The position numbers and the translations under genes are program-made. Positions 1-6,609 of a stretch of DNA of 15,797 bases are shown piece by piece. The DNA comes from an uncultured Eggerthellaceae bacterium. Lineage in GTDB: Bacteria; Actinomycetota; Coriobacteriia; Coriobacteriales; Eggerthellaceae. The notes beneath the pieces are model-generated. The model worked only from the letters and a program-made list of their open reading frames with translations, was not told where the DNA came from and ran no database searches. Location: positions 1 through 15,797 of the forward strand of contig CANRPV010000017.1 of assembly GCA_947632575.1 (NCBI GenBank). Direction: 5' to 3'. How positions within the stretch are numbered: position 1 is the stretch's first letter; each line of letters starts with the position of its first letter.

Positions 1-12
1 ACGGAGTAGGCT

Positions 13-651
13 ATGGATGGTTATTTAGGAACCTATCATTCTTTTGAAACAGCCAGTAAGCGGGACGCCGCTGTGCTTTTCGGCTCCGACAATATCGTCG
101 GTGATAGTTATCAGTTGGATTTTTCCTATGACGAGGACATGCATCAAGCTTGGCTCGTTAGCCGTTTTAACGAGCGGATTGGTTATTTCAAGGGTGATTT
201 CGCCCGGAAACTCAGTGTTTATAAAGCCAACGGCTCCGTTATGGTGGTCTTGCTTGCCTTTGTGGCTTTTTCCGAATCCAGAGATGACGGACAATACTGG
301 GGCAACGCGGCGGTTATCTGCTATCCCCCCGATTATGAGGAGGCTTTCGGACCTTTTGTTGCGAAAGTGACCGATCGCCTTCGTAATGGTCTTCGCACGA
401 AATTAGACCTAAGCGATGACGAGCTTCGACAGATCATCAAAAGCAACGGCACCGATTTACCCATTGAAACGGTTCCGCTTCCAGACAAGGAAAAAGGCAC
501 GGTCATCGTTAAGAGCCGTGAATCTTTTAAAGAGTCTTTGATTGAACAAGCGCGTAAGGGTAATAAAGGCTGCTACTTCGTTAGCTGGGCTTTTTTGCTC
601 GCCCTTGTAGCGCTCTTGATTTTTGGACTTCACTCCTGCGGATTGTTTTAA
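13..651 (+). CDS. Hypothetical tail-anchored membrane protein, 212 aa
   Basis: I do not recognise this family. The ATG is preceded by GGAG at a 6-base distance, so the gene appears complete. The first ~185 residues are soluble and of mixed alpha/beta character, with a charged central part. Residues ~188-207 form one hydrophobic segment flanked by Lys/Arg on its N side (RKGNKG) and followed by only a few residues. This suggests a C-terminal tail anchor with the bulk of the protein in the cytoplasm. No signal peptide is visible. The gene is convergent with ddl and their ends overlap by four bases on the self-complementary TTAA (648-651), so both stop codons share it. A short GC-rich hairpin (665-677, inside the ddl 3' end) could help end its transcript, but it lacks a T run. 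Its base composition is like that of ddl. It is probably a real gene; the function is unknown. Confidence 0.75.
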   Translation: MDGYLGTYHSFETASKRDAAVLFGSDNIVGDSYQLDFSYDEDMHQAWLVSRFNERIGYFKGDFARKLSVYKANGSVMVVLLAFVAFSESRDDGQYWGNAAVICYPPDYEEAFGPFVAKVTDRLRNGLRTKLDLSDDELRQIIKSNGTDLPIETVPLPDKEKGTVIVKSRESFKESLIEQARKGNKGCYFVSWAFLLALVALLIFGLHSCGLF

Positions 652-1616
652 CCGTTCGAGCGATGGGCCTCAAGCCCTAATTTGATGATCCGCTGACAAA
701 GCTCCGTGAAATTAATTCCAGCTGCGCGGGCTGCGTCTGGACAGAGTGAGGTGTCCGTCATCCCCGGAATGGTGTTGGTCTCCAAGATGTAGACGTCGCC
801 GTTGCTGTCGAGAATAAAATCAGAGCGAGATAGACCTTGGCATCCCAACACCTCATGAGCTTTTTCAGCGAGCCTCTGAATATACGACGTTGTCTCCTCA
901 TCAAGAGGTGCCGGGCATAAATGAACGGATCCACCCGGTGCATATTTAGATTGGTAGTCGTAGAAATCATTTTGAGGGATGATCTGTATCAGTGGCAGCG
1001 CTTCAGCCTGTTCGTTTCCAAGCACGGCTACCGTATATTCGTCCCCTTTTATATAAGCTTCCACTAACAGCTCATCATCTTCCAGAAAGATGCTTTTGAT
1101 AGCCTTATCCAGCTCTTCTGTATTTTGAACAATAAAAACGCCGGATGAACTTCCCGCTGTAAGAGGTTTCACCACACAGGGCAAGCCTATATCCTTTACC
1201 AGATCATCGCAGGAATAGTTTTCATGCTTGAAAAGAGTATAGGATGCAGGGGTTGGGATACTGGCTTTTTCGTAAAAGAGCTTTGCCTTTGCTTTATCAA
1301 TCGCCAAAGCGCTTGACCATACCCCTGAGCCCGTGTAGGGCAACGAGATCATCTCGCAGAGCCCTTGAATACACCCATCTTCCCCATACTTACCATGAAG
1401 ACAAAGAAACGCTATGTCATAATCACCAGCAATAAGCGCACCAAGCTCATCTTTATTGGCAGGATCGAGGAAATCATAGCTTATACCAGCTTCGTCCAAC
1501 GCTTTTGCAACCCCACGACCAGATGCGAGGGATATTTCCCTTTCCCCACTTTTTCCGCCCGCTAGCAGGGCAACGCGACATGACCGCAGGTCAATATCCT
1601 CTTTGGGCTTTGCCAT
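648..1616 (-). CDS. ddl: D-alanine--D-alanine ligase
   Basis: ATP-dependent cytoplasmic ligase that joins two D-Ala molecules for peptidoglycan precursor synthesis; ATP-grasp fold. With the start chosen here (322 aa), the N-terminal substrate loop GGKSGEREIS is at residues 20-29, HGKYGEDG at 74-81, the ATP-grasp loop KPLTAGSSSGV at 150-160, and the metal-binding ETNTIPGMT at ~280. The omega-loop motif YDYQSKY (219-225) carries the Tyr typical of D-Ala-D-Ala ligases rather than the His-type loop of D-Ala-D-Lac (VanA-like) enzymes, so the dipeptide product is expected. A longer reading from a TTG at 1658 is possible. The ATG at 1616 has GGGAG a few bases upstream and lies downstream of a good promoter, so it is preferred. 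The gene diverges from rlmN; its stop overlaps the end of the convergent upstream-edge gene. Confidence 0.95.
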   Translation of the reverse strand: MAKPKEDIDLRSCRVALLAGGKSGEREISLASGRGVAKALDEAGISYDFLDPANKDELGALIAGDYDIAFLCLHGKYGEDGCIQGLCEMISLPYTGSGVWSSALAIDKAKAKLFYEKASIPTPASYTLFKHENYSCDDLVKDIGLPCVVKPLTAGSSSGVFIVQNTEELDKAIKSIFLEDDELLVEAYIKGDEYTVAVLGNEQAEALPLIQIIPQNDFYDYQSKYAPGGSVHLCPAPLDEETTSYIQRLAEKAHEVLGCQGLSRSDFILDSNGDVYILETNTIPGMTDTSLCPDAARAAGINFTELCQRIIKLGLEAHRSNG

Positions 1617-1648
1617 AATTCTCCCTGTCCCTCTTGCTTGATGGCGAG

Positions 1649-1676
1649 AGTATAGCAAAGCCTACTATAATGGCAG
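1649..1676 (-). promoter_or_regulatory. ddl promoter (extended -10)
   Basis: On the minus strand TATACT at 1654-1649 is preceded directly by TGC, an extended -10. A weak -35 (CTGCCA, 1676-1671) lies 16 bases upstream. The predicted start near 1642 leaves a leader of about 26 bases before the preferred ATG, which supports the 1616 start. It overlaps the divergent rlmN promoter. Confidence 0.55.
1666..1671 (+). promoter_or_regulatory. rlmN -10 element, probable leaderless promoter
   Basis: A perfect TATAAT ends only six bases before the rlmN ATG (1678), and no Shine-Dalgarno sequence is present between them. Transcription from this -10 would begin at or next to the A of the ATG, giving a leaderless mRNA. 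No convincing -35 is visible; its expected place overlaps the ddl -10 on the other strand. Confidence 0.5.
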
Positions 1677-1677
1677 C

Positions 1678-2739
1678 ATGTCATCTCCGATTAAAACATG
1701 GGACATTGAGGAACTTTCTGTTTTATTGAAAGAGCTGGACCAACCCGCCTTTCGATCAAAACAACTCTATCAGTGGTTTCATCAAAAGCATGTTTTTTCT
1801 TATGAAGCTATGACCAATATCCCCCAATCTCTCAGAGAAGTTTTACAAAATCGCTATCCTCTTAACCCGCCGCGGATTATAGAGACTCAAGAGTCGTCTG
1901 ATGGTACACGAAAGTTTCTTCTTGAACTCTCTGATGGTGCTTGGATCGAGACCGTTGGAATTCCCGAAGAGAAGTCTGAGGATAAAGAATCGGGGGCACA
2001 CTCGCGTCTTTCAGTATGCGTTTCCACTCAGGTGGGATGTGCTATGGGTTGTGCATTTTGCGCCACTGGCCAGGAAGGATTCACGCGCAACCTCACTACT
2101 GATGAAATCGTCGATCAGGTTTATCTGGTAGCTGATTCGTTTAACCGGAGAGTTTCCAATGTTGTCTTTATGGGCCAAGGTGAACCTTTTCTCAATTACG
2201 TCGCCGTCATAAAAGCTCTTCACATTCTTAACGATCCTCAAGGACTTGCCATCGGAGCGCGAAAGATAACGGTTTCTACCTGCGGAATTATTGCTGGTAT
2301 TCGCCGTTTTTCGCAGGAGCCTGAGCAGTTTGTCTTAGCTTTATCCCTTCATTCTGCTGTCCAGGAAAAACGCAATCTACTTATGCCACAGGTTAGAAAT
2401 CAGCCTTTAAATCAGTTAAAAGACGCCTTAAAGTACTACCAAGAGAAAGCAAAAAGACGTATTACATTTGAGTACCTGCTCCTCGACGGATTTAACGACG
2501 GCGAAGATGACCTTATGGCCTTACTTGAATTCTGCCAGGGCCTTCTTTGTCATATAAACTTTTTAAGGTTAAACAAGGTTCCCGGCGCTGTTTACCAAGC
2601 AAGCTCTCCTCAAACGTTTAAAGAATGGACAAAGGCTCTTGAAAAGCAGGGGGTCGAGGCGACGACGAGACTCTCTCGCGGCGCAGATATTTCAGGCGCT
2701 TGTGGGCAGCTAAAAAACACTCACCTGCTTATTGATTAG
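1678..2739 (+). CDS. rlmN: Dual-specificity 23S rRNA/tRNA adenine-C2 methyltransferase RlmN
   Basis: Radical SAM enzyme that methylates C2 of A2503 in 23S rRNA, and A37 of some tRNAs in the family members studied. The 353-residue length is normal. The [4Fe-4S] cluster motif CAMGCAFC supplies C121, C125 and C128, followed by ATGQEGF. The SAM-binding stretch GQGEP is near residues 166-170. The C-terminal RGADISGACGQL supplies C342, matching the methyl-carrying cysteine. No Shine-Dalgarno is present before the ATG; a TATAAT six bases upstream suggests leaderless translation. The gene runs on the plus strand, against replication on this arm, and is convergent with parB, with only 35 bases between the two stops. 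RlmN itself is ordinary; its position beside parB probably reflects local gene order. Confidence 0.95.
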   Translation: MSSPIKTWDIEELSVLLKELDQPAFRSKQLYQWFHQKHVFSYEAMTNIPQSLREVLQNRYPLNPPRIIETQESSDGTRKFLLELSDGAWIETVGIPEEKSEDKESGAHSRLSVCVSTQVGCAMGCAFCATGQEGFTRNLTTDEIVDQVYLVADSFNRRVSNVVFMGQGEPFLNYVAVIKALHILNDPQGLAIGARKITVSTCGIIAGIRRFSQEPEQFVLALSLHSAVQEKRNLLMPQVRNQPLNQLKDALKYYQEKAKRRITFEYLLLDGFNDGEDDLMALLEFCQGLLCHINFLRLNKVPGAVYQASSPQTFKEWTKALEKQGVEATTRLSRGADISGACGQLKNTHLLID

Positions 2740-2742
2740 GTC

Positions 2743-2774
2743 TTTTTTATAAGATCATTTTTATAAGATCTTTT
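2743..2774. terminator. Bidirectional terminator-like tandem repeat between rlmN and parB
   Basis: The 35-base gap between convergent genes holds a perfect 13-base direct repeat, TTTTTATAAGATC, at 2744-2756 and 2758-2770, period 14. AAGATC (2751-2756) can pair with GATCTT (2767-2772) across a short AT loop, and T-rich tracts lie on both sides. A weak 6-bp stem with U tracts in either direction could end both transcripts. Confidence 0.45.
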
Positions 2775-3899
2775 CTATTTCTTTTGAGAAGCAAGTAATC
2801 CATCAAATAAGCGACTGAGGTCTTCTTCGTCCTTAAATTCGATCTCTATCTTGTTTTTACCCTGGGAACTCTTAACTTTCACATTGGTATTAAGGGCTTC
2901 TTTGAGTGCTTTTGCCATTCTTTTATAGCTTTGAGGAATAGCAGTGCGTGCTGATGTGCCTTCCTTGGTGTTTGTCTTCCCAGCGTAGAGTCTTGCTAAT
3001 TGTTCAGCTTCACGAACGCTCATATTCTTTTCTATGAGCTTTTTGGTCAGCTTTTGACGTCCTTCTTTAGTTGGAATAGATAGAATAGCCCGTGCATGAC
3101 CCGCAGTTATTTTTTCTTCGAAGAGTAGCTGTTGCGCCTCTTCCGGAAGCTCGAGAAGACGAAGGGCGTTGGCGATTGTTGATCTTCCCTTAGAAACTGC
3201 TTGAGCCACGTCAGCCTGGGTCATTCTTTCTCGTTCCATAAGGCGTCGATAACCGTAAGCCTCTTCGATGGGGTTCAGATCAGTTCGCTGAATATTCTCA
3301 ATAAGTGCTAACTCAAGGGCTTTGTTATCGTCTGCTTCTTTAATATGAATAGGAACCGTCTTCATATTAAGCATCATGCATGCTTGCCACCGACGTTCTC
3401 CAGCAATTATTTGATACTTTCCGTTCTTTAGATCCCTCACCAGAAGGGGTTGAAGAAGGCCTTCCCTCTCTATCGAAGACGCTAGTTCTTCTAGTTCCTG
3501 CTTGTTGAAATTAGTACGTGGTTGATCCGGGTTAGGAATAACTAAATCGATGGCAACTTCATCGTTTCTGATTATTTGACCATCTTTCTTTTCCTTTTTA
3601 TCGCTAGAAGCCTCTTTTATCTCCTTATCAGCTCCAGAAGCCTTGGCGGTATTAAGGGGCTCGGATTTCTTTATTGGTTTAGAAGGAACCTCAAGAATCG
3701 GGTCATATTCCGGTATTTCACCTGGCTCAATTGTAATATGCTCCCGTTCAACGGTTTTCCTTTGATTTTTCTCCTGGTCTTGAGAACTTTCAGTCTTCTT
3801 TTCCTCAACTGACCGTATGGGGTGTGGATCCCTCTCATAAGGATCGCCTAGTAAAGAATTAATTCCTCTCCCAAGTCCGCTCTTTGTTGTTTTAGCCAC
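2775..3899 (-). CDS. parB: Chromosome-partitioning protein ParB (CTP-dependent clamp)
   Basis: Binds parS, loads as a sliding clamp with CTP, and works with ParA to segregate newly replicated origins. The N-terminus KSGLGRGINSLL (6-17) is the conserved ParA-stimulating peptide. A long, highly charged linker (about 20-112) follows, then the N-terminal domain with PNPDQPRTNF (122-131), GLLQPLLVR, and the CTP-binding GERR at 167-170. ENIQRTDLNPIEEA is at 201-214, the parS-reading helix-turn-helix at ~227-250, and a C-terminal dimerisation domain ends the protein. The length of 374 aa is long for the family because of the linker. The GTG start lies inside the parA end (8-base overlap), with AAGGA about 11 bases upstream, so translation is probably coupled to parA. 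Two parS sites are nearby. Confidence 0.95.
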   Translation of the reverse strand: MAKTTKSGLGRGINSLLGDPYERDPHPIRSVEEKKTESSQDQEKNQRKTVEREHITIEPGEIPEYDPILEVPSKPIKKSEPLNTAKASGADKEIKEASSDKKEKKDGQIIRNDEVAIDLVIPNPDQPRTNFNKQELEELASSIEREGLLQPLLVRDLKNGKYQIIAGERRWQACMMLNMKTVPIHIKEADDNKALELALIENIQRTDLNPIEEAYGYRRLMERERMTQADVAQAVSKGRSTIANALRLLELPEEAQQLLFEEKITAGHARAILSIPTKEGRQKLTKKLIEKNMSVREAEQLARLYAGKTNTKEGTSARTAIPQSYKRMAKALKEALNTNVKVKSSQGKNKIEIEFKDEEDLSRLFDGLLASQKK

Positions 3900-4899
3900 G
3901 TTTAATCACTTCCTTCGCAAGAGAACTATAGGCTTGAGCTCCTTTACTCTTTGGATCGTATTCCGTGATAGGCACACCGAAGCTAGGTGCCTCGGAAATT
4001 TTTACGTTCCGTGGAATCATAGTATCAAACACAACACGTCCAAAATATCTTCTTACTTCATCAACCACCTGGCGAGATAGCGTTGTTCTTCCATCATACA
4101 TAGTCAAAAGAACACCGAAGATATCTAAAGTAGGATTAAGTCGTGTTTTGACACGTTTCATTGAATCAAGGAGTTTTGTCACTCCTTCAAGGGCATAAAA
4201 CTCACACTGGATAGGAATAAGGAGCTTATCTGCAGCGACAAGCGCATTTACCGTAAGTAAACCAAGGGACGGTGGACAATCTATAAAAATATAATCATAT
4301 TTGCCTCTTAAGCTACCCACCGCATCTTTTAGACGATTTTCACGAGCCATCTCAGAAACAAGTTCTACTTCCGCGCCGGCTAGATTAATCGTTGCCGGTA
4401 CGAGATCAAGCCCTGGGCAAACATCGGGAATAATCACATCTTGAATTTTTACATCATTAAGGAGAATGTCATAGACACAACGATAGATATTAGACTTATC
4501 TATTCCTAATCCACTTGTAGCGTTGCCTTGAGGATCTAGGTCGACTAATAATACTTGTTTACCTAGTTCCCCAAGAGCAGCAGCGAGATCTATTGCAGTA
4601 GTAGATTTACCTACTCCACCCTTTTGATTAATAATCGCAATTATCTTGGTCTGGCCTATTACCTTAGTAACAGGTTTTTTATCTGCATATGTTTTAATTT
4701 CTTTTCTTTCTGACTGATCTTCAACTGCCGGTATTGTCTCTCTAATTACAACTTCGGCTTCTTCAATATCTATCAGATCAGAATCTTCTTCCAAATTATT
4801 TGTGTTATAGGGGTTTTGATTATAAAAAGAGTTTGTACGATCTCTTTCGATATCCTGCTCTTCTTTTCTTTCTCGGCGGAAACTTTCGAAAAGACTCAC
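3892..4899 (-). CDS. parA: Chromosome-partitioning ATPase ParA/Soj
   Basis: Deviant-Walker ATPase that dimerises with ATP on the nucleoid and drives segregation of ParB-parS complexes. Soj proteins of this family also act on DnaA. The deviant Walker A KGGVGKST is at 93-100, followed by LLVDLDPQGNATSGLG, the Walker B region YIFIDCPPSLG, and the conserved end APSFGVPITEYDPKSKGAQAY. About 80 residues precede the ATPase core. This extension is acidic, rich in Asn/Glu/Arg and probably disordered; Soj of Bacillus is only ~250 aa. No alternative start lies between, and the GTG has a strong AAGGAGGT at a 4-base distance, so the extension is translated. It is the first gene of a parA-parB operon, with its own promoter and a parS site upstream. 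Confidence 0.95.
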   Translation of the reverse strand: MSLFESFRRERKEEQDIERDRTNSFYNQNPYNTNNLEEDSDLIDIEEAEVVIRETIPAVEDQSERKEIKTYADKKPVTKVIGQTKIIAIINQKGGVGKSTTAIDLAAALGELGKQVLLVDLDPQGNATSGLGIDKSNIYRCVYDILLNDVKIQDVIIPDVCPGLDLVPATINLAGAEVELVSEMARENRLKDAVGSLRGKYDYIFIDCPPSLGLLTVNALVAADKLLIPIQCEFYALEGVTKLLDSMKRVKTRLNPTLDIFGVLLTMYDGRTTLSRQVVDEVRRYFGRVVFDTMIPRNVKISEAPSFGVPITEYDPKSKGAQAYSSLAKEVIKRG

Positions 4900-4927
4900 A
4901 GCAACCTCCTTCTATATAAACGCTCTC

Positions 4928-4955
4928 AGTATAATAAAAGGGCGATAATTGTCCA
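4928..4955 (-). promoter_or_regulatory. parAB promoter
   Basis: On the minus strand TGGACA (4955-4950) and TATACT (4933-4928) are 16 bases apart, each one base off the consensus. The predicted start is ~30 bases before the parA GTG. A perfect parS site starts 19 bases upstream of the -35, so ParB spreading or bridging from parS could repress this promoter (inference). Confidence 0.6.
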
Positions 4956-4973
4956 AATAATTCTCATGAGAAA

Positions 4974-4989
4974 TGTTTCACGTGAAACA
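4974..4989. promoter_or_regulatory. parS site 1 (upstream of parA)
   Basis: Perfect 16-bp canonical parS, TGTTTCACGTGAAACA. The palindrome extends to 22 bp (4971-4992). It lies in the rsmG-parA intergenic region as the ParB loading site. Confidence 0.93.
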
Positions 4990-5014
4990 TTTTAGATTCC
5001 GATATTAAAAATCG

Positions 5015-5707
5015 TTATTGAACTGGCTTTAGAGGTTTCTTTTGTGCCATTCCTACTCTTCTAGGTAAAGCAATTTGAGGTTCTTTCTCTTTTATGAAAC
5101 TAAGGATTGTCCTATGGGTTTTATTATCAGAAAGAAAGAATTCTCGTTTTGATTGTAGATTAAGGCCACATATCTCCTGAATACCTAATGCTTGTTCAAA
5201 TTCTTCAGTAGTAAGGTTGGCCTTATAACATATAAGCTTTCCATTTATGCAAAGGAGCGGTGAGGCCAATTCGAGAAGAGAGGGTAGGGGAGCTACAGCC
5301 CGTGCTGTCATAGCGGAAAATTGCGAAGGCATTTCCTTTGAAAGATCTTCTGCTCTTCCACAATAAGTTCTGATGGATTCTGATAGACCAAGATTATTGA
5401 GAATTGATTGGACTGTTTCCATCTTCTTTCGTGTTGAATCTATAAGTATGGTGACCCTGCCTGTTTCTATAGCAAGGGGAACACCTGGAAAGCCACCACC
5501 CGATCCTAGATCCGCATAGAGACCTTGAGGAGCATTATTTAATTCTGTAAGACCAGTAAGAGAATCTTCAAGGTGAAGAAGTTTCATGGATTCAATATCA
5601 CGAATAGAGGTTAGATTTATCTTTTCGTTATGCTTTAATATCTCTTGAAGATATAATTCCTCAAGTAATTCTTTCTTTTGTTGGTCGAATTGTTTCACGT
5701 GAAACAT
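5015..5707 (-). CDS. rsmG: 16S rRNA (guanine-N7) methyltransferase RsmG (GidB)
   Basis: SAM-dependent enzyme that makes m7G527 (E. coli numbering) in 16S rRNA; its loss gives low-level streptomycin resistance in several bacteria. The SAM-binding loop DLGSGGGFPG is at 66-75. The preceding LLHLEDSL and the later MTARAVAPL segment are typical of the family. The length is 230 aa, slightly longer than E. coli (207). The start ATG is unusual: its first codons (Met-Phe-His-Val-Lys-Gln) are encoded by a parS site, and the only Shine-Dalgarno-like bases, AAGG, touch the ATG. No other in-frame Met is near. The gene stands between parA and the jag terminator, so it needs its own promoter, and a candidate lies ~65-95 bases upstream. 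Confidence 0.95.
   Translation of the reverse strand: MFHVKQFDQQKKELLEELYLQEILKHNEKINLTSIRDIESMKLLHLEDSLTGLTELNNAPQGLYADLGSGGGFPGVPLAIETGRVTILIDSTRKKMETVQSILNNLGLSESIRTYCGRAEDLSKEMPSQFSAMTARAVAPLPSLLELASPLLCINGKLICYKANLTTEEFEQALGIQEICGLNLQSKREFFLSDNKTHRTILSFIKEKEPQIALPRRVGMAQKKPLKPVQ
5691..5706. promoter_or_regulatory. parS site 2 (inside the rsmG start)
   Basis: Second perfect TGTTTCACGTGAAACA, 717 bp from parS site 1. It covers all but the first base of the rsmG start codon through codon 6 and encodes FHVK. RsmG proteins beginning MFHVK are seen in other bacteria for the same reason (established knowledge). Confidence 0.92.
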
Positions 5708-5772
5708 CCTTAAATAGTTAAGTAAGAATAAAGTTGCTTTTATTAAATCTCATTACTTCCAGCTATATATAT

Positions 5773-5801
5773 TATTTATATGTTGAGTAACAACCGGTCA
5801 A
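5773..5801 (-). promoter_or_regulatory. Possible rsmG promoter
   Basis: On the minus strand TTGACC (5801-5796) is followed after 17 bases by TAAATA (5778-5773), or after 15 by TATAAA. The spacer contains a small inverted repeat (GTTG/CAAC). The -10 is ambiguous because the area is very AT-rich, but some promoter must lie here since a terminator separates rsmG from jag. Confidence 0.35.
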
Positions 5802-5833
5802 TGAAATATTTATCACTAAACAATTTCACAGTC

Positions 5834-5876
5834 TCAATAGTCCTATTGAATTTTTAATCCTTATTAAAAATTCAAT
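5834..5876. repeat. Overlapping inverted repeats in the jag-rsmG spacer
   Basis: A perfect 14-bp inverted repeat has arms at 5845-5858 and 5863-5876 around the 4-base loop CCTT. A second, 7-bp hairpin (TCAATAG 5834-5840, CTATTGA 5843-5849) shares the left arm, so the two structures exclude each other. No T run follows on either strand, so it is not a standard terminator. The rest of the 270-bp jag-rsmG spacer is AT-rich and holds the jag terminator and the possible rsmG promoter; I see no gene in it. Confidence 0.7.
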
Positions 5877-5934
5877 CCTATAATTTTCTTAACTCTATCT
5901 CTAACTTTTATTATTCACTTGAAATTATTCTTAT

Positions 5935-5960
5935 AAAAAGAAAGGGCGCTTTCGCGCCCT
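5935..5960 (-). terminator. Rho-independent terminator of the rpmH-jag operon
   Basis: Minus-strand RNA forms a perfect 7-bp stem AGGGCGC/GCGCCCT closed by a GAAA (GNRA) tetraloop at 5943-5960, followed by TTTCTTTTT. It sits 17 bases past the jag stop and is the clearest terminator in the window. Confidence 0.92.
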
Positions 5961-5977
5961 CATTCTTCTTTATCTTA

Positions 5978-6562
5978 TCACATAGGAAGTACAACTACAT
6001 GACGAGCGCTTCCTTCACCTTCAGAAGCAGTTTGAACCCTACTGTCGTCTTTTAGAGCCATATGAACAATTCTTCTCTCGTAGGGAGTCATAGGCCTTAG
6101 TTTCACACTTCTCTTTTGCGCTGATGCTCTATTAGCAGCCGATCGGGCAATCGCCTCCAATTTCTGGCGTTGACGACTCTTATATCCTTCTACGTCTACA
6201 ACGATAGGATATCTGAAACCAATATTTCGGACGGTAATAGAAGATATTATTGATTGCAATGCTTCGAGCGTTTTTCCATGACGGCCGATTAAAACTGCTA
6301 GATCTTTACCAGTAATATCAAGAATTAGTTCTCCCTCATCACCTTCATATTCATCGATGGTAACTTCACCGACTTTAAAATATTTCAAAATATCTTGAAT
6401 CGCCTCGATCGCAGTGTCTGCAATGTTATCGAGCATTTCATCAGTAATCTCTTGTTCCTCCTCAATATAGCTATCTGAGGACACTAAAGTAGATTCAGTA
6501 GCTCCATTCTCTTCTACTGATTCAATATCTTCAGTTATATCGTCAAGAATCTCATCAACCAT
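5978..6562 (-). CDS. khpB: KH/R3H RNA-binding protein Jag (KhpB)
   Basis: Jag/KhpB is an RNA-binding protein linked to cell elongation and division in Gram-positive bacteria, often working with KhpA; no target can be told from this sequence. Residues ~1-55 are strongly acidic and probably disordered. The usual N-terminal Jag-N domain is absent, so at 194 aa the protein is the short form. The KH domain carries the GRHGKTLE loop at 93-100. The R3H domain follows: PMTPYERRIVH at ~157-167 contains the R-x3-H signature (R163, H167), and SEGEGSARHVVV follows. The start ATG has AAGGAG at a 5-base distance. It is last in the rpmH-rnpA-yidD-yidC-jag operon, 47 bases after yidC, and is followed by a strong terminator. 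Confidence 0.93.
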   Translation of the reverse strand: MVDEILDDITEDIESVEENGATESTLVSSDSYIEEEQEITDEMLDNIADTAIEAIQDILKYFKVGEVTIDEYEGDEGELILDITGKDLAVLIGRHGKTLEALQSIISSITVRNIGFRYPIVVDVEGYKSRQRQKLEAIARSAANRASAQKRSVKLRPMTPYERRIVHMALKDDSRVQTASEGEGSARHVVVLPM

Positions 6563-6609
6563 AATGACTCCTTAGGACTTATTAATAAAAGTAAAAAATA
6601 ATTATTTAA

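Noticed and set aside
1617..1658. Longer ddl reading from a TTG at 1658
   Set aside because: That codon lies upstream of the predicted transcription start and inside the promoter; ATG 1616 has a good ribosome-binding site.
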